Made by a program: the position numbers and the translations under genes. From an uncultured Lachnospiraceae bacterium (GTDB lineage Bacteria > Bacillota > Clostridia > Lachnospirales > Lachnospiraceae), in NCBI GenBank assembly GCA_947175845.1, contig CAMWOK010000231.1, positions 1-5,071 on the forward strand: a stretch of DNA of 5,071 nucleotides. The letters run 5' to 3'. The notes beneath the pieces were generated by a model. The model searched no databases and had not been told where the DNA came from. It saw only the letters and a list, made by a program, of their open reading frames with translations. Below are positions 1 to 5,071 of this stretch, in pieces. The number at the start of each line of letters is the position of its first letter. Positions within the stretch are counted from its first letter, which is position 1.

Positions 1-33
1 TCTCGTTGGCTAGGAGATGTTTTGAAGAGACAG
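1..33 (+). other. Residual Nextera/Tn5 sequencing adapter at contig end (non-genomic)
   Basis: Bases 15-33 read AGATGTTTTGAAGAGACAG, against the Tn5 mosaic end AGATGTGTATAAGAGACAG (3 mismatches in 19). Bases 1-14 read TCTCGTTGGCTAGG, against TCTCGTGGGCTCGG, the synthetic tail of the Nextera read-2 transposase adapter (2 mismatches in 14). The adapter's first G would lie one base before the window. The mismatches are at positions 7, 12, 21, 23 and 24, as expected of low-quality read-through bases. A natural Tn5 end would not carry the synthetic 14-base tail. Independent support comes from HisZ: its conserved coding runs cleanly to base 34 (ending in Gly-Gly and the first two bases of an expected Arg codon) and then becomes unrelated residues. 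This stretch should be trimmed and not translated. Confidence 0.93.
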
Positions 34-920
34 CTGCCGCCCTTTGCAACCGCGCTGCCCGCCTGATAGGTGTACGCGCTGAAAATAACACCCGTATAGT
101 AATTGTACTTGCTGACCATCGCAAGGTCAAAGGATATGTAGCGCTCCACACCATAGATTTTTAACAGCTCATAAACCTGCCGAAGCCGCTCCACGGCCTG
201 ATGCGAGCGCGGATTGTCCGCGGACTCCTGCGCCCTGTCGAGTATCTCATAAGAGCCGAACAGACTGTTCACCCCCAGAAGCGCCCGCATGGACTGCTCT
301 GGTATTTTTTTGTCCAGCAGCAGTTCCTGCGCGCCGAACTCGTTTCTGTTTGATATCAGTTCGCGCAGCGCAAACTCGGTCTCCTCATCGAGCTGCGCCT
401 GCGCGCACAATCCCTTGAAATAGTCAATCTGCCCCACGGATACCTGAAATTCTTTCAGACCGGAATTGCGCAGCGCCTCCACGAGCATGGCAATCATCTC
501 CGCGTCCGCCTCCGGAGACGCGTCGCCGATCAGCTCCGCCCCCATCTGGGTCGTCTCCTTTAATTTGCCTTGCAGATTGTCGTTGTTGATAAAGTTATTT
601 CCCATGTAACAAAACCGCAGCGGAATGTGCTCATCCATAAAATATTTGGCGGCACACCGCGCGATGGAAGGAGTAAAGTCAGGTCTTAGTACCAGTGTGT
701 TTCCCTCCCTGTCAAAAAATTTGTACAGCTCCTTGGAGGGCGTCGTCCCGATCTCGCGGCTGAACACATCAAAAAATTCAAAGGTTGGCGTCTGAATATC
801 CTGATACCCGTAGCTGTGAAGCCTGTCGCCAAACAATCTCTGGACATTCTGTTTGCAGGCGTATTCCTTTCCATAGATATCACGCACTCCCTCCGGAGTG
901 TGTACAAGTCGTTTTCCCAT
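34..920 (-). CDS. hisZ: ATP phosphoribosyltransferase regulatory subunit HisZ (3' end missing at contig edge)
   Basis: HisZ is a catalytically inactive paralogue of histidyl-tRNA synthetase. It joins short-form HisG to make the ATP phosphoribosyltransferase that starts histidine synthesis in the cytoplasm, and it confers histidine feedback. The visible 295 residues show TPEGVRD (8-14), the class II synthetase-like LRPDFTPSIAR (78-88), FCYMGNNF (103-110) and YYTGVIFSAY (274-283), ending in KGG where the family continues as GGRYD. The family is usually around 400 residues, so roughly a quarter is missing. The start is the ATG at 920; an in-frame TGA lies three codons upstream, so no longer form is possible. 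The best Shine-Dalgarno match, AAGGA, is about 15 bases from the ATG, which is unusually far. The frame stays open to base 1, but bases 1-33 are adapter, so the apparent tail GSCLFKTSPSQR is an artefact. HisG would be expected to follow on another contig. HisS is less likely because the synthetase-specific LRPEGT form of motif 2 is replaced by LRPDFT. Confidence 0.93.
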
Positions 921-962
921 ATTTTTTCACGCATATCCTTTCTGGCGCTTTCGCTTTTGCGC

Positions 963-976
963 ATTAACGTGTTAAT
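963..976 (-). promoter_or_regulatory. Candidate operator: inverted repeat ATTAAC-AC-GTTAAT downstream of the hisZ promoter
   Basis: This is a perfect inverted repeat of two 6-base arms around a 2-base centre, lying about +5 to +18 from the predicted hisZ transcription start. A repressor bound there would block initiation or early elongation. The size and symmetry suit a small dimeric helix-turn-helix protein. TrpR-superfamily HisR (YerC) is a known regulator of histidine genes in Firmicutes, but assigning this site to HisR is inference. It is AT-rich and short, so chance symmetry is possible. Confidence 0.5.
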
Positions 977-987
977 TCATTGACCGA

Positions 988-1016
988 AGTATACACTGTT
1001 TCGTCTGTCGTGTCAA
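988..1016 (-). promoter_or_regulatory. Strong sigma-A type promoter for hisZ
   Basis: On the minus strand there is a perfect -35 box TTGACA (1016-1011), a spacer of exactly 17 bases, and a -10 box TATACT (993-988) one base from consensus. Transcription would start near 981, giving a leader of about 60 bases before the hisZ ATG. The -35 box contains the TGA stop codon of recU, so the promoter is tucked directly against the end of the upstream gene. The leader is too short for a T-box riboswitch, and I see no terminator hairpin in it. Assigned from sequence alone. Confidence 0.8.
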
Positions 1017-1558
1017 CCGCTCTCCTGCTCCCGATCATTCAAATCGAGCTGTATCATATCCAGATAAGGGACGATCTGACCGCCCCTATGTTTCATAAAA
1101 TACCGGTCCTTCAGCTCCTCAAACCGAAAACTTTTCCTGCCGCCGCGCTCCATCCGATTCCAGAATCCATTCAGTTCGCGGATGCTCAGATAGTACATGA
1201 CATCCCGCCCCGTGAAGTATATCAGAAAGAAGGCAATGCCGTTCTGCCTGTCGAAATCCCGCATAAACTGTACCTGGTGCGGATGTATTTTCTGGAGGGT
1301 AAACAGATCAACCGCACACTCCTTGGCATCAAAACAGACAGGGATTCCCTGCACGACGCCTATGTAATCTACCGTGCTCTTCTGGTCAAAGTAGGCGAGC
1401 GTGATGTGCCGGCTCTCCTGGTCAATTGTGATCGGCGTAATCGGTGTCGGAACCTTCTGGATCAATGCCAGTCCGCTCTCCCGGTATTTCTCGTTTGTCA
1501 TGTTAACCATTTCTTCCAAAAGAGAACCGCGCAGTCCTCTGGAATTCCATGTGGGCAT
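1013..1558 (-). CDS. recU: Holliday junction resolvase RecU
   Basis: RecU cuts four-way DNA junctions during homologous recombination and repair and works with RuvAB; it is the Firmicutes counterpart of RuvC. The 181-residue product has the family core: NSRGLRGSLLE (5-15) with TN and Y at 21-25, KVPTPI (35-40), STVDY (61-65), FDAKE (76-80), IHPHQ (91-95) and a FW pair at 132-133. Asp64, Asp77 and Lys79 have the spacing of the PD-(D/E)xK nuclease centre, with Asp where the Bacillus subtilis enzyme has Glu101. It is shorter than the B. subtilis protein (about 206 residues) mainly because the flexible N-terminal extension is absent. The ATG at 1558 follows AGGAG at a 7-base spacing. It starts 43 bases after rluA stops, with no terminator, so co-transcription is likely. 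In B. subtilis recU sits beside ponA; here it does not. Confidence 0.94.
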   Translation of the reverse strand: MPTWNSRGLRGSLLEEMVNMTNEKYRESGLALIQKVPTPITPITIDQESRHITLAYFDQKSTVDYIGVVQGIPVCFDAKECAVDLFTLQKIHPHQVQFMRDFDRQNGIAFFLIYFTGRDVMYYLSIRELNGFWNRMERGGRKSFRFEELKDRYFMKHRGGQIVPYLDMIQLDLNDREQESG

Positions 1559-1601
1559 AACCTCTCTCCTCTGTGCATTTTACAGATAACAGTTTCTCTT
1601 T

Positions 1602-2612
1602 TTATGGGCGCAGCAGCGTCCCGAACAGCGCAGGAAACGGACTCTCGAGTGTTTTCCCGGAAATCTGCGAAAACTTTTCGTCGACTGATTCCGGAAAAAT
1701 GAGCTTGTGGGCGTGAAGCATCTGGCTTTTAACGCCCATTTTCGCATATTTCCGGTTCACGCCCGCGTCCCCATACTTGGCATCCCCGATAATCGGATGC
1801 CCCAGCGAAGCCAGATGCGCGCGTATCTGGTGCGTTTTTCCCGTGAAAAGCTGCACCTCGAGCAGCGTGAGCCCGTTGTCTGTGCGGATGGATGCAAACG
1901 CGGTGTCTATGTATGCGGTATCCTGCCGCACCGAATCGGGAATGTCCGCCGCACTGTGATAGACAGTCACCTTGTTGCGCGCGGCATCCTTGTGGAGATA
2001 ACCCGTCATGCGCTCATGGATGATAAGTTCCCCCGGCACCAGACAATAATAGTATTTCTCGAGTGATTTCTCCTTGATAATGCGGCTCAGATACTGGCTT
2101 CCCGCAAGGGTCTTCCCACAGACAACCATCCCCGAGGTATTCCGGTCAAGCCGGTTGCAGACCGACGGTCTGAACGTCGCAAGCGATCCGTCCGTAACAC
2201 AGCGCGCCGCAAGCAGATATCCAATCAGCCACTCGTTGACGCTGATGTCCTCCGGCTTTGATTTCTGGGACAGCACGCCGGAAGGTTTGTCGGCCACCAG
2301 GATATGATCATCCTCATATAAGACAGATACACCTGACAGTTTTTGATACGCACGGACATACTGCGCGGTGTCAGCGCCGCCTGCGTCCGGTCTGCCGCAT
2401 AATTTTGCAAAGGTCTCATCGGCGAAGAAAAGTCTTACCTCATCGTCCACGCACAGCTTTTCTCTGCCGTCGGCCTTCTTTTTGTTCAGAACAATATTTT
2501 TTTTCCGCAGCATCCTGTAAATCAGGCTGTCCGGGGCATCCTTCAACAGTTTTTTAAGATATTTGTCAAAGCGCTGCCCTGCCTCATTCGAGGTGATAAC
2601 AGCTGTAATCAT
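1602..2612 (-). CDS. RluA-family RNA pseudouridine synthase with S4 domain
   Basis: The enzyme isomerises specific uridines to pseudouridine in RNA, most likely 23S rRNA. In the 336-residue product an S4 RNA-binding domain (about 14-62, starting RFDKYLKKLL) is followed by a variable linker of some 30 residues. The catalytic domain has DKPSG (108-112), NRLDRNTSG (153-161) with catalytic Asp156, TGKTHQIRAHLASLGHPI (257-274) then GDAKYGD (276-282), and LHAHKL near 299. The family usually has His before RLD; here it is Asn153, a minor variation. The S4-plus-catalytic layout matches RluC/RluD-type enzymes, but the target uridine cannot be read from sequence, so no symbol is given. The ATG overlaps the stop of the preceding 49-residue ORF as ATGA, and the purine-rich GGGGAAG just upstream lies inside that ORF, suggesting translational coupling. 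It belongs to the same run of genes as recU. Confidence 0.93.
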   Translation of the reverse strand: MITAVITSNEAGQRFDKYLKKLLKDAPDSLIYRMLRKKNIVLNKKKADGREKLCVDDEVRLFFADETFAKLCGRPDAGGADTAQYVRAYQKLSGVSVLYEDDHILVADKPSGVLSQKSKPEDISVNEWLIGYLLAARCVTDGSLATFRPSVCNRLDRNTSGMVVCGKTLAGSQYLSRIIKEKSLEKYYYCLVPGELIIHERMTGYLHKDAARNKVTVYHSAADIPDSVRQDTAYIDTAFASIRTDNGLTLLEVQLFTGKTHQIRAHLASLGHPIIGDAKYGDAGVNRKYAKMGVKSQMLHAHKLIFPESVDEKFSQISGKTLESPFPALFGTLLRP

Positions 2613-2758
2613 GCTTCTTCCCCGCAGAATTCTTTCGCCATAAACAGGACATGCCCACAGTCTGAATACCCATTTTTGCGGTAAAATTCCTCCAAACTAT
2701 AGCCCACGAACTTTTTCATATCATAAAAATCTGCCCGTTCCATTTCCCGTATTGTCAT
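2609..2758 (-). CDS. Small 49-residue protein, possible internally shortened GNAT acetyltransferase
   Basis: The ORF runs from ATG at 2758 to TGA at 2611-2609. GGAGG lies six bases before the ATG, one of the best ribosome binding sites in the window, and the stop overlaps the rluA start (ATGA). These two features argue that it is translated. It begins MTIREMERADFYDMKK and ends with EEFYRKNGYSDCGHVLFM (23-40), then AKEFCGEEA. The first part resembles beta1-alpha1 of GNAT N-acetyltransferases (IREM..AD). The last resembles their closing segment (FY.K.GF....G...FM.K). The acetyl-CoA binding region (Q/RxxGxG/A) that normally lies between is absent, so it is unlikely to be an active acetyltransferase. 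It may be a decayed GNAT kept for coupling to rluA, or an unrelated small protein. Cys34, His36 and Cys45 are present but do not make a clear metal motif. The translation was done by hand. Confidence 0.7.
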   Translation of the reverse strand: MTIREMERADFYDMKKFVGYSLEEFYRKNGYSDCGHVLFMAKEFCGEEA

Positions 2759-2770
2759 ATTGCTCCTCCA
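2759..2770 (-). promoter_or_regulatory. Strong ribosome binding site of the 49-residue ORF
   Basis: The minus-strand sequence TGGAGGAGCAAT immediately precedes the ATG. It contains GGAGG, close to full anti-Shine-Dalgarno complementarity, at an ideal six-base spacing. It fixes the start of the small ORF and, through the ATGA overlap, may also set the level of rluA translation. Confidence 0.75.
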
Positions 2771-2817
2771 CTTCGCTTCAAATATCCGTTTAAAGATTCA
2801 TCAATGTGCATCCCAGT

Positions 2818-3384
2818 CTACAGCGAAATATCACACAACAGTGCCAGAACCTCCTCTTCCTTCTTGCCATGCTCAAGATTCTGCAGCTGGGCGAGCCGCT
2901 CCGCAAAGCGCGATTTTTCGTGAAAAATCTTGACGGTCATGTTCTTGATGCGGTTCTGTTTCATCAAATCCTGTATGTGCGTCTCGCAGGCGGATGCATC
3001 GCAGCCTGGAAACTCTGTATATCCGATCAGGTTGCTGCCGCGCACCGCAAAACAGTTGACCGGAAAATTTTTGCGGTACGAGGTCAGATACAGGCTGTAG
3101 ATGACCGACACCTCTCCCTCCTGCGCGGCTATCTCCTGATGGACTTCCTCGCTGAACCTGGGAATCTTACAGTACATGATAACTGACACCAGGCTTTTGC
3201 TCGAGGGCAGCATCCCTAAGACTGCCACAATTGTCAGCAGATTTTCCTTCTTTCCAGTGGAAAGATACCCCAGCAAAAATACCGCAAGCGATATCAGAAA
3301 ATATGCTGCTGTGCGGATAATCACCCGTTTCCGTTCATAGGGAGGATACCCAAACTCCCCTTTATGCCGCTTTTGTGTTCTCAT
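2818..3384 (-). CDS. Uncharacterised protein with two membrane segments
   Basis: I do not recognise this 188-residue protein. It has a strongly basic N-terminus (1-20, several Lys/Arg), a hydrophobic segment at about 21-42 (VIIRTAAYFLISLAVFLLGY), a short loop with STGKKEN, and a second hydrophobic segment at about 49-72. A soluble C-terminal part of about 115 residues follows. The charge pattern predicts both ends in the cytoplasm, with the two segments as a hairpin. The soluble part mixes predicted strands (EVSVIYSLYLTS, FPVNCFAVRG, NMTVKIFHE) and helices and ends in a charged helix (EHGKKEEEVLALL); no catalytic motif is evident. The ATG at 3384 is chosen because AGGAG lies 6 bases ahead. 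An in-frame TTG at 3411 with AAAGGAG 11 bases upstream would add nine residues (MINTEQETQ). It begins about 50 bases after the dehydrogenase stop and is probably in the same transcript. Confidence 0.85.
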   Translation of the reverse strand: MRTQKRHKGEFGYPPYERKRVIIRTAAYFLISLAVFLLGYLSTGKKENLLTIVAVLGMLPSSKSLVSVIMYCKIPRFSEEVHQEIAAQEGEVSVIYSLYLTSYRKNFPVNCFAVRGSNLIGYTEFPGCDASACETHIQDLMKQNRIKNMTVKIFHEKSRFAERLAQLQNLEHGKKEEEVLALLCDISL

Positions 3385-3435
3385 CTGTGTCTCCTGCTCT
3401 GTGTTAATCAATACGTTTTGTTCTCCTTTAAGTGT

Positions 3436-4197
3436 CTATTTCAGACACCGCATCACTTCCATAAGCGCCCTGTGCGGAACGATCTTTGCCGCAATCTCAA
3501 AGCCCTTGATCAGGGCGCTGTACACGGACTTTTCCCGCCTGTGGTAAGAGTCCGCTATCGCCCGCTCCACCACCTGATCCGCGCGGACGAGGGTGAGCTT
3601 TTTCACTGCCAGAGTGCTTCCTGTTTTCTCTGCAATGTCAAAGAACGGCGTGTCCACAGGCCCCGGGCAGACCGCTGTCACATAGATTTTTTTCGCCCGA
3701 AGCTCCTGGTTCAGTGCCCTGGAAAAACTGTACACATAGGACTTTGTCGCCGCGTAGACGGCAAAGTTTGGCTGAGGCAGAAACGCCGCGCTCGAGGCGA
3801 GCTGGATGATTCGGCTGTTTTTGCGCATATATGGAATGCACAGATAAGTCATCTCGGTCAGCGCCCTGCAGTTTACATCTATCATGCCAAGCTCCGCGCG
3901 GATATTCGACGCGGAAAAATCCCCCAGAATGCCGTATCCCGCGCAGTTGACCAGCATGCGGATGACGGGTTTCTCGTCGGCGAGCAGCTTTTTGAACCGC
4001 TCCATCTGCTGTGCGTCCGTGACATCCATGTCCAGAACGCGCGTCGTGTGCTCCAGATACTGCGCGACCTCGAGCATTTCCTTCTTGCGGCGCGCAATCA
4101 TCCAGATTTCATCAATCTTCCCAAAAACATTGTCCAGCTGCAGTGCAAACTCCACGCCCAGGCCGGAGGATGCACCCGTGATGATAATAATATTCAT
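3436..4197 (-). CDS. Short-chain dehydrogenase/reductase (SDR), NAD(P)-dependent
   Basis: This is a classical SDR of 253 residues, the usual length, expected to reduce or oxidise a carbonyl/alcohol substrate with NAD(P)(H) in the cytoplasm. It has the TGASSGLG nucleotide-binding loop (7-14), DV (58-59) contacting the adenine ring, NCAG (84-87), Asn109, the catalytic Ser135, Tyr148 and Lys152 (YAATK), and PGPVDTPF (178-185). All tetrad residues are present, so it should be active. Arg36-Arg37 after the second strand (MIARRKK) suggest NADP(H) preference, which is inference. The substrate is unknown; the overall look is that of the broad DltE/YqjQ-like group. The ATG at 4197 is preceded by AAGGG at a 7-base spacing. 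It lies 75 bases downstream of the ygiQ stop, in the same direction, with no terminator between them. Confidence 0.92.
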   Translation of the reverse strand: MNIIIITGASSGLGVEFALQLDNVFGKIDEIWMIARRKKEMLEVAQYLEHTTRVLDMDVTDAQQMERFKKLLADEKPVIRMLVNCAGYGILGDFSASNIRAELGMIDVNCRALTEMTYLCIPYMRKNSRIIQLASSAAFLPQPNFAVYAATKSYVYSFSRALNQELRAKKIYVTAVCPGPVDTPFFDIAEKTGSTLAVKKLTLVRADQVVERAIADSYHRREKSVYSALIKGFEIAAKIVPHRALMEVMRCLK

Positions 4198-4272
4198 ATC
4201 TCTTCCCTTTCCAAATCCTTGTCCGCAGAGTGCAAGAACTGGCGTTTTGCATCTCCTTCAATATTTATGTGT

Positions 4273-5071
4273 CTATTTCTTTGTTTTATGCACATTTCGA
4301 ATCGTCTTCTTCTTCCGTGGCTTTTGCGCTGGCTTCTGCCATGGCTGTTTGTCTGCCTTCCCCTGCGGTCTGTTCCTGACCGCGCTGCCAGACTGGCCCT
4401 TGCCGTTATCCTGTGTGCGTTCTCTGTCCGTTTTCCGCGGCTTAATCAGGCACTGCTTCCCAAAGCCGATCAGATCCTCGCGTCCGGCGCGCACGAGCGC
4501 TTCTTGCACAAGGTCATAGTTTTTCGGATTGCGGTACTGTATCAGCGCGCGCTGCATTGCCTTTTCGTGCGGATTTTTGCAGACGTATACCGGCTGCATG
4601 GTCCTTGGATCGACTCCCGTATAGTACATCACGGTCGACATGGTGGAGGGCGTCGGATAAAAATCCTGTACCTGCTCGGGCATATAGCCGATATCCCGCA
4701 GGTACTCTGCAAGCGCCACCGCCTCTTTCAGCGTGGACCCGGGATGCGAGGACATCAGATAAGGAACCAGAAACTGATTTTTGCCAAGCTTCTGATTCAG
4801 TCTGCGGTACTTTTCCGTGAACGCCTCATACACGGCGTGTTCCGGTTTGCCCATCTTCGACAATACCGCGTTGCAGATGTGTTCCGGCGCCACCTTGAGC
4901 TGCCCGCTGATATGGTGCTCGACAAGCTCCCGGAAAAAAGTGTCATCCTTGTCCAGCATCAGATAGTCAAACCGTATCCCCGAGCGCACAAACACCTTCC
5001 TGACACCTAAGAGCGCTCTGAGTTTGCGCAGCAGCGACAGGTAATCTGCGTGGTCCACCTCGAGATTCGGG
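4273..5071 (-). CDS. YgiQ-family (UPF0313) radical SAM protein, C-terminal part
   Basis: The visible 265 residues are the C-terminal part of a YgiQ-family radical SAM protein; the coding frame runs off the window with PNLEVDHADY. The CxxxCxxC cluster motif that binds the 4Fe-4S and S-adenosylmethionine must lie upstream and cannot be checked. Family hallmarks (counting from the Pro at 5070) are SGIRFDY (30-36), LKVAPEH (58-64), FLVPYLMSSHPGST (100-113) and VQDFYPTPST (134-143). The C-terminal DUF3362-like region includes ALIQYRNPKNYDLV and closes near CLIKP (207-211). A tail of about 50 residues rich in Lys, Arg, Gln and Pro (KQPWQKPAQKPRKKK) follows and is probably disordered, perhaps nucleic-acid binding. 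The reaction catalysed by YgiQ proteins is not established. The GTG at 5058 is an internal codon, not the start. It is the first gene of the run seen here. Confidence 0.93.
   Translation of the reverse strand, partial: PNLEVDHADYLSLLRKLRALLGVRKVFVRSGIRFDYLMLDKDDTFFRELVEHHISGQLKVAPEHICNAVLSKMGKPEHAVYEAFTEKYRRLNQKLGKNQFLVPYLMSSHPGSTLKEAVALAEYLRDIGYMPEQVQDFYPTPSTMSTVMYYTGVDPRTMQPVYVCKNPHEKAMQRALIQYRNPKNYDLVQEALVRAGREDLIGFGKQCLIKPRKTDRERTQDNGKGQSGSAVRNRPQGKADKQPWQKPAQKPRKKKTIRNVHKTKK

Noticed and set aside
885..900. Hairpin with arms CACTCC/GGAGTG and a four-base loop near the 5' end of hisZ
   Set aside because: It sits inside codons for the conserved TPEGVRD motif, so protein constraint explains it. 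There is no U-run after it, so it is not a terminator.
686..964. A 92-residue minus-strand ORF overlapping the start of hisZ in another frame
   Set aside because: Its ATG lies at the operator edge without a Shine-Dalgarno site, and it shares its sequence with the well-conserved N-terminus of HisZ. Composition is low in plausibility (many Arg, Ser and Cys).
980..1702. A 240-residue open frame on the plus strand
   Set aside because: It lies opposite recU and the end of rluA; the minus strand carries the conserved RecU catalytic motifs. No ribosome binding site or domain supports the plus frame.
2755..2817. In-frame continuation after the TAG of the membrane protein: 20 further codons (including MHIDESLNGYLKRSGGAI) ending in TGA overlapping the small ORF start
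   Set aside because: The only ATG in it has no usable ribosome binding site and there is no readthrough signal after the TAG. A 20-codon open stretch is easily chance. It would gain interest only if relatives encode it as the C-terminus of the membrane protein.
4198..4252. Short ORF starting ATGCAAAACGCC between ygiQ and the SDR gene
   Set aside because: GGAG abuts the ATG with no spacer, and the frame runs out of frame into the SDR coding region. The true SDR start has its own spaced AAGGG site.
3432..4280. The same 11 bases (GAAATAGACAC on the minus strand) at the stop codons of both the SDR gene and ygiQ
   Set aside because: Both copies include a TAG stop after a GAA-type codon; at 11 bases, with no flanking similarity, this is best taken as coincidence.
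3364..5010. A 548-residue open frame on the plus strand
   Set aside because: It runs antisense across ygiQ, the SDR gene and part of the membrane protein gene, all of which have clear family motifs. The product is rich in Arg, His, Leu and Cys with no recognisable domain, typical of an antisense shadow at this base composition.
1..5071. CRISPR arrays, tRNA/rRNA genes, insertion sequences, toxin-antitoxin or phage genes
   Set aside because: I saw no regularly spaced repeats, no tRNA-like cloverleaf, no transposase or integrase motifs, and no target duplications. Apart from the adapter the window is densely packed with ordinary coding sequence.

Overview
This window is one end of a contig from a Firmicutes genome, most likely a gut-type Clostridia of the Lachnospiraceae sort. 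The evidence is a RecU-type Holliday junction resolvase (a Firmicutes family), a separate HisZ subunit of short-form ATP phosphoribosyltransferase, strong GGAGG-like ribosome binding sites, and roughly balanced base composition. All seven genes read on the minus strand, so the description runs from high to low coordinates.

Layout: (1) 5071-4273, the C-terminal 265 residues of a YgiQ-family (UPF0313) radical SAM protein, with its start outside the window. (2) 4197-3436, a classical short-chain dehydrogenase/reductase. (3) 3384-2818, an unrecognised protein with two membrane segments. (4) 2758-2609, a 49-residue ORF with a very good ribosome binding site. Its ends resemble the first and last segments of a GNAT acetyltransferase, and its stop overlaps the next start as ATGA. 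(5) 2612-1602, an RluA-family pseudouridine synthase with an N-terminal S4 domain. (6) 1558-1013, RecU. (7) 920 down to the contig edge, HisZ, truncated by the end of the sequence.

Spacings from ygiQ to recU are short (75 bp or less, one overlap) and I see no intrinsic terminator, so these genes could be one transcript. A consensus-like promoter (TTGACA, 17 bp, TATACT) has its -35 box on the recU stop codon and drives hisZ. A perfect 6-2-6 inverted repeat just downstream of it is a candidate operator for histidine control. The neighbours do not form one pathway: they cover RNA modification, recombination, redox chemistry and the start of histidine synthesis.

The most consequential observation is technical. 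Bases 1-33 are not genomic. They match the synthetic Nextera (Tn5 transposase) read-2 adapter at 28 of 33 positions, and the HisZ frame turns to nonsense exactly where the adapter begins. I found no convincing new biological system. The points most worth checking are the adapter, the small GNAT-like ORF, the hisZ operator and the unknown membrane protein.
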